From assembly GCA_038235385.1 (NCBI GenBank), contig JBBSTY010000088.1, forward strand, positions 1 through 17,936: DNA of 17,936 nucleotides, given 5' to 3'. Shown piece after piece: positions 15,011 through 17,936 of the stretch (its first letter is position 1; each line of letters begins with the position of its first letter). This DNA comes from JBBSTY01 sp038235385. GTDB lineage: Bacteria > Actinomycetota > Acidimicrobiia > Acidimicrobiales > Acidimicrobilacustridaceae. The notes under the pieces were generated by a model that saw nothing but the letters and a program-made list of their open reading frames with translations, ran no database searches and was not told the DNA's origin. The translations under genes and the position numbers were made by a program.

Positions 15011-15040
15011 TTGGCGTGTCCGGCACCGGCCCCCTATGCT
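15011..15040 (+). promoter_or_regulatory. pyrR operon promoter
   Basis: TTGGCG (15011-15016) and TATGCT (15035-15040) are 18 bases apart, a good sigma-70-type promoter for this genome. Transcription should start near 15046-15049, so the RNA begins almost exactly at the base of the PyrR-binding hairpin. Confidence 0.65.
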
Positions 15041-15047
15041 GGACGCC

Positions 15048-15084
15048 TGACCGTGAAGTGGGTCCGGTGAGGCCCACACGGACA
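15048..15084 (+). promoter_or_regulatory. PyrR-binding loop (RNA hairpin) in the pyrR leader
   Basis: The hairpin has a lower stem CCGTG/CACGG (15051-15055 with 15077-15081). A 3-base purine bulge AAG (15056-15058) sits only on the 5' side. The upper stem is TGGG/CCCA, topped by T-G and C-G pairs. The hexaloop is CGGTGA (15065-15070). This reproduces the PyrR-binding loop of Bacillus, whose consensus I recall as UCCNGNGAGG with hexaloop CNGNGA and a 5' purine bulge. The A-U pair flanking the Bacillus consensus is a G-C pair here. UMP/UTP-loaded PyrR should bind it. The lower stem ends within one or two bases of the ribosome-binding site at 15085-15090, so binding should also hinder translation initiation, as reported for mycobacterial pyrR. 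Confidence 0.85.
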
Positions 15085-15097
15085 GAGAGGACCACGG

Positions 15098-15124
15098 ATG
15101 TGGCTGAGCGCGAACGCAGACTGA
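15098..15124 (+). CDS. Possible 8-residue leader peptide MWLSANAD
   Basis: ATG 15098 lies 7 bases after GAGAGG (15085-15090) and opens a frame that stops at TGA 15122-15124. The stop is on the first bases of the terminator hairpin. The ATG overlaps the GTG (15100) that opens the pyrR frame, so one ribosome-binding site could serve both. The arrangement is like translated attenuator leaders. It may be chance, since an 8-codon ORF has little statistical weight. Confidence 0.35.
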   Translation: MWLSANAD

Positions 15125-15666
15125 CGCCCCCGTTCGGGGGCGTTTTCGTTGCCCGCACCCGGGTCATGACCGCCGACGACATGCAGCGGGCGATCTGGCG
15201 GATCGCCCACGAGGTCGTCGAACGCAACCACGGCCTCGATGGCGTCGTGCTCGTCGGCCTGCAGACCGGTGGGGTCCCGCTGGCGGGCAAGCTCGCCGAT
15301 GCGTTGCAGGCGATCGAAGGCACCGAGGTCGCCGTCGGCACCCTCGACGTCGCCTTCTACCGCGACGACATCGGCCTGCGGCCCGTGCTCCCCGAAGCGG
15401 TCACCGACATCGCCTTCGATCTCGACGGGCGCATCGTGGTGCTGGTCGACGACGTCCTCTTCACCGGTCGCACCATCCGGGCGGCGCTCGATGCCATCAC
15501 CGACTTCGGGCGGCCACGGGCGGTGCAGCTGGCGGTGATGATCGATCGTGGCCATCGTGAGCTGCCGATCCGGCCGGACTACGTCGGCAAGAACCTGCCG
15601 ACGCGTCGCGACGAGGCCGTCGACGTGCAGGACGACGGCGTCGATCTGGGCGAGATGGTCAAGTGA
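15100..15666 (+). CDS. pyrR: Bifunctional pyrimidine operon regulator / uracil phosphoribosyltransferase PyrR
   Basis: PyrR senses UMP/UTP, binds its mRNA hairpin to lower pyr expression, and often has weak uracil phosphoribosyltransferase activity. The predicted 188-residue protein has 'AIWRIAHEVVERN', the PRPP loop 'VVLVDDVLFTGRTIRAALD' (about 113-131), 'GRPRAVQLAVMIDRGHRELP' and 'PDYVGKNLPTRRDE'. The usual 'TRG' near residue 56 reads 'TGG'. GTG 15100 is chosen because residues before the internal ATG 15166 ('VARTRVM') align with the first strand of other PyrRs, no other start lies between, and GAGAGG is 9 bases upstream. ATG 15166 has no Shine-Dalgarno but would place the terminator hairpin outside the gene. 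The stop overlaps pyrB as GTGA. Confidence 0.92.
   Translation: MAERERRLTPPFGGVFVARTRVMTADDMQRAIWRIAHEVVERNHGLDGVVLVGLQTGGVPLAGKLADALQAIEGTEVAVGTLDVAFYRDDIGLRPVLPEAVTDIAFDLDGRIVVLVDDVLFTGRTIRAALDAITDFGRPRAVQLAVMIDRGHRELPIRPDYVGKNLPTRRDEAVDVQDDGVDLGEMVK
15123..15150 (+). terminator. Intrinsic terminator (putative attenuator) at the 5' end of pyrR
   Basis: Bases 15124-15131 pair perfectly with 15136-15143 (8 pairs, mostly G-C) around the tetraloop GTTC, and TTTTCGTT follows from 15143. This is a textbook intrinsic terminator, and it sits about 40 bases after the PyrR-binding loop. CGAACG (15111-15116) can pair with CGTTCG (15131-15136), a possible competing antiterminator. Its place inside the apparent coding sequence of pyrR is unusual. 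Confidence 0.65.
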
Positions 15667-16631
15667 GGCACCTCCTCGGCATCGACGAGCTCGGTCTCGA
15701 CGGGATCGACGACGTGATGCAGCTCACCGATTCGTTCGTCGAGGTCTCCGAGCGGTCGATCCCCAAGGTCCCGGCCCTCCGGGGCAAGACGGTGGTCTCG
15801 CTGTTCTACGAGGACAGCACCCGAACCCGGCTCTCGTTCGAGACGGCGGCCAAGCGCCTGTCCGCCGACACGATGACCTTCAGCGTCAGCACCTCGTCCA
15901 CCAAGAAGGGCGAGTCGCTGCGTGACACCGTCGAGACCATCGAAGCCATGGGCGTCGACGCGATCGTGATCCGCCACGGGTCGGCGGGCGCGCCGTGGAA
16001 CGTCGCCCAGTGGGGGAGCGCCGCGGTCGTCAACGCGGGCGACGGCTGGCACGAGCACCCCACCCAGGCGCTGCTCGACAGCTACACGATCCGCCAGCAC
16101 CGGGGCTCGCTGGCCGGTCGACGCATCGCCATCGTCGGCGACATCAAGCACAGCCGGGTGGCCCGGTCGAACATCGCGGCCTTCACGCTCCAGGGGGCCG
16201 AGGTGACGCTCGTCGCGCCGCGCACCCTCCTCCCGCCGGACCTCGACGGCTGGCCCGTCCGGGTGTCGAGCGACCTCGACGCCGTCCTGGCCGACGTGGA
16301 CATCGTCTACCTGCTGCGCATGCAGCTCGAGCGGATGGCCGACGCCCTGGTGCCGACCCTGCGTGAGTACACCGAGCGGTTCGGGCTCACCGTTCGCCGT
16401 GCGGCCACCCTCGCCGACGACGTGCTGATCATGCACCCGGGGCCCATGAACCGCGGGGTGGAGATCGCCGCCGAGGTGGCCGACCTCCCCAACGCGGTGA
16501 TCGTCGATCAGGTGCGCAACGGCGTCGCCGTGCGCATGGCGGTCCTCTACCTGCTCCTCGGCGCCGGCACCGAGTGGGGCGCCGAGACCGGCGGAGCCCG
16601 GGGAACGAACGTGAGGGAGGTTCCAGCGTGA
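15663..16631 (+). CDS. pyrB: Aspartate carbamoyltransferase, catalytic chain
   Basis: The enzyme joins carbamoyl phosphate and aspartate to give carbamoyl-aspartate, the committed step of pyrimidine synthesis. The 322-residue protein has the carbamoyl-phosphate site 'DSTRTR' (51-56), the mobile lysine loop 'SSTKKGESLRDT' (Lys82), 'RHGSAGAP', 'GWHEHPTQALLD', 'GDIKHSRVARSN', 'LLRMQLER' and 'HPGPMNRG'. No regulatory chain (pyrI) is in the window. GTG 15663 overlaps the pyrR stop (GTGA), and the N-terminal 'RHLLGIDEL' matches homologues. The 3' end overlaps pyrC (GTGA), so control of pyrR translation should carry through to pyrB and pyrC. Confidence 0.97.
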   Translation: MRHLLGIDELGLDGIDDVMQLTDSFVEVSERSIPKVPALRGKTVVSLFYEDSTRTRLSFETAAKRLSADTMTFSVSTSSTKKGESLRDTVETIEAMGVDAIVIRHGSAGAPWNVAQWGSAAVVNAGDGWHEHPTQALLDSYTIRQHRGSLAGRRIAIVGDIKHSRVARSNIAAFTLQGAEVTLVAPRTLLPPDLDGWPVRVSSDLDAVLADVDIVYLLRMQLERMADALVPTLREYTERFGLTVRRAATLADDVLIMHPGPMNRGVEIAAEVADLPNAVIVDQVRNGVAVRMAVLYLLLGAGTEWGAETGGARGTNVREVPA

Positions 16632-17923
16632 GTGGCACGAGGTACGTGATCAGAGGTGGCCGGATCATCGATCAGCACGGGGAGCGCATCGCCGATGTGG
16701 CGATCGACGACGGGCGGATCGTCGAGGTCGGCACTGATGTCGACCCGACCGGCAGCGAGGTGCTCGATGCCGGTGGCTGCGTCGTCGCGCCCGGCTTCGT
16801 GGATCTCCACTCGCACCTGCGTGAGCCGGGCAAGGAGGAGGCCGAGACCATCGAGACGGGAGCCCGCTGCGCCGCGCTCGGTGGGTACGCGGCGATCGTG
16901 GCGATGCCGAACACCACACCGGCCATCGACAGCGCGGCGGTCGTGCGCCAGGTGCTCGAGGCGGGCCGGCGCTCGGTGGTCGACGTGCGCTCGTCGGGCG
17001 CCATCACGGTGGGGCGCGCGGGTGAGCTGCTGGCCCCGATCGCCGAGATGGCGGCGCTCGGCGTCACCATCTTCACCGACGACGGCACCGGAGTGCAGGA
17101 CGACGGTCTCATGCGCCGGGCGATGGAGTACGCCAGCGATCTGGGCGTCACGCTCGCCCAGCACTGCGAGATCGACCAGCTCGCCCGTGGCGGCCACATG
17201 AACGAGGGTTCCTGGTCCGCCCGCCTCGGGGTGCCGGGCATCCCGGCCGAGGCCGAGGAGCTCATGGTGGCCCGCGACATCGCGCTCGCCCGAGCCACGG
17301 GCGCCAAGGCCCACTTCCAGCACCTGTCCACCGCCGGATCGGTGGACCTGGTGCGTGCCGCCAAGGCCGCCGGTGCCACCATCACGGCGGAGGCCACCAC
17401 CCACCACTTCACCCTCACCGATGCCTGCCTCGCCGGGTACGACGCGGTGTTCAAGGTGAACCCACCGCTGCGCACCCAGGACGATGTCGACGCCATCCGT
17501 GCCGGACTGGCCGACGGCACCATCGATGCGATCGCCACCGACCACGCACCGCACACCCAGGAGTCCAAGCAGGCGCCGCTCGATCAGGCGCCGCCCGGCA
17601 TGCTCGGCCTGGAGACGGCGCTCGCGCTCGCCCTCACCGAGCTCCAGCCGGCCGGCGTCGACCTGGCCACGATCGTCGCGCTGCTCTCGTGGAAGCCGGC
17701 CCGGATCGCCGGGTTGGAGCACGAGCACGGTCGGCCCGTCGTGGCCGGCGAGCCCGCGCACCTTTGCGTGTTCGACCCCACCGCGTCCTGGGTGGTCGAT
17801 CCCACCCGATCAGCCAGTCGAAGTCGCAACAACCCCTATGCGGGACGAACCGTCACCGGTCGTGTCCGCCACACCATCGTTGCAGGAGAACCCGTCGTGA
17901 TCGATGCCGAGGTCCAGAGATGA
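16628..17923 (+). CDS. pyrC: Dihydroorotase, type I (PyrC)
   Basis: The zinc amidohydrolase interconverts carbamoyl-aspartate and dihydroorotate. The 431-residue protein fits class I enzymes. Metal and catalytic residues appear at nearly canonical positions: His61 and His63 in 'DLHSHLREPG', Asp152 in 'TDDGTGVQD', His179 in 'QHCEID', His232 in 'FQHLSTAGS' and Asp305 in 'ATDHAPH'. Substrate loops 'MPNTTPAID' and 'KVNPPLR' are also present, so it looks catalytically complete rather than a degenerate partner of PyrB. GTG 16628 overlaps the pyrB stop (GTGA) and has GGGAGG (16615-16620) 7 bases upstream. The stop overlaps the next start as ATGA. Confidence 0.97.
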   Translation: MSGTRYVIRGGRIIDQHGERIADVAIDDGRIVEVGTDVDPTGSEVLDAGGCVVAPGFVDLHSHLREPGKEEAETIETGARCAALGGYAAIVAMPNTTPAIDSAAVVRQVLEAGRRSVVDVRSSGAITVGRAGELLAPIAEMAALGVTIFTDDGTGVQDDGLMRRAMEYASDLGVTLAQHCEIDQLARGGHMNEGSWSARLGVPGIPAEAEELMVARDIALARATGAKAHFQHLSTAGSVDLVRAAKAAGATITAEATTHHFTLTDACLAGYDAVFKVNPPLRTQDDVDAIRAGLADGTIDAIATDHAPHTQESKQAPLDQAPPGMLGLETALALALTELQPAGVDLATIVALLSWKPARIAGLEHEHGRPVVAGEPAHLCVFDPTASWVVDPTRSASRSRNNPYAGRTVTGRVRHTIVAGEPVVIDAEVQR

Positions 17924-17936
17924 CCATCCGCGAAGC
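17920..17936 (+). CDS. First codons of the next pyr-operon gene (truncated by the window)
   Basis: ATG 17920 overlaps the pyrC stop (ATGA) and opens 'MTIREA' before the window ends. In actinobacterial pyr operons the next gene is usually carA (carbamoyl-phosphate synthase small subunit), or a small membrane protein followed by carA. Six residues cannot decide the identity. Confidence 0.5.

Noticed and set aside
16547..17761. Reverse-strand frame of 404 codons over pyrC
   Set aside because: Shadow of pyrC, which has a full set of metal ligands on the forward strand.
1..17936. tRNA or rRNA genes, CRISPR arrays, insertion sequences, attachment sites
   Set aside because: No cloverleaf-like segments, regularly spaced repeats, transposase motifs or long terminal inverted repeats were recognised on either strand.

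Overview
The window reads as a high-GC actinobacterial chromosome, most likely class Acidimicrobiia (Ilumatobacter-like). The clues are strong G/C bias at third codon positions, many GTG starts, 4-base gene overlaps, -10-like hexamers lying 6-9 bases before start codons, and a reverse-strand protein carrying 'GWWLASDGKWYPP', a motif I associate with Acidimicrobiia. The class assignment is inference; the actinobacterial assignment also rests on gene order.

Layout. (a) 1-389: the 3' end of a PLP-dependent, MocR-like regulator/aminotransferase. (b) 390-939: a GC-poorer stretch with a doubtful small ORF that begins with a twin-arginine signal and seems to change frame. (c) 940-8172: alaS, ruvX, mltG, aroE, a DUF4388-type protein and a short A24 prepilin peptidase. 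(d) 8250-13987: aroC, aroK, aroB, aroQ, an M24 aminopeptidase, efp and nusB. The order from alaS to nusB matches, from memory, the Mycobacterium tuberculosis block Rv2555c-Rv2533c, with the DUF4388 gene as an addition. (e) 14059-14859: a reverse-strand, single-pass, Pro/Gly- and Thr-rich protein. (f) 15035-17936: a pyrimidine operon, pyrR-pyrB-pyrC plus the first codons of one more gene.

How the genes work together. aroB, aroQ, aroE, aroK and aroC supply five of the seven shikimate-pathway steps to chorismate (DHQ synthase, DHQ dehydratase, shikimate dehydrogenase, shikimate kinase, chorismate synthase); DAHP synthase and EPSP synthase are not in the window. alaS, efp, nusB, ruvX and pepQ serve translation, rRNA transcription and processing, and peptide turnover. 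mltG sets peptidoglycan strand length. pyrB and pyrC make carbamoyl-aspartate and dihydroorotate, and PyrR should sense UMP/UTP. Most junctions inside the aro and pyr blocks overlap by 1-4 bases (TGATG, ATGA or GTGA), implying translational coupling.

Most interesting region: the pyrR leader (15035-15150). A promoter is followed at once by a hairpin matching the PyrR-binding loop (hexaloop CGGTGA, 5' purine bulge, UCC/GG-type upper stem). A Shine-Dalgarno sequence directly abuts its base. Then come overlapping ATG and GTG starts in two frames, of which the ATG frame encodes only MWLSANAD. Last is an intrinsic-terminator hairpin with a T-tract that begins on the stop codon of that mini-ORF and lies inside the apparent 5' end of pyrR. 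This suggests one PyrR switch controlling both translation initiation and premature termination.
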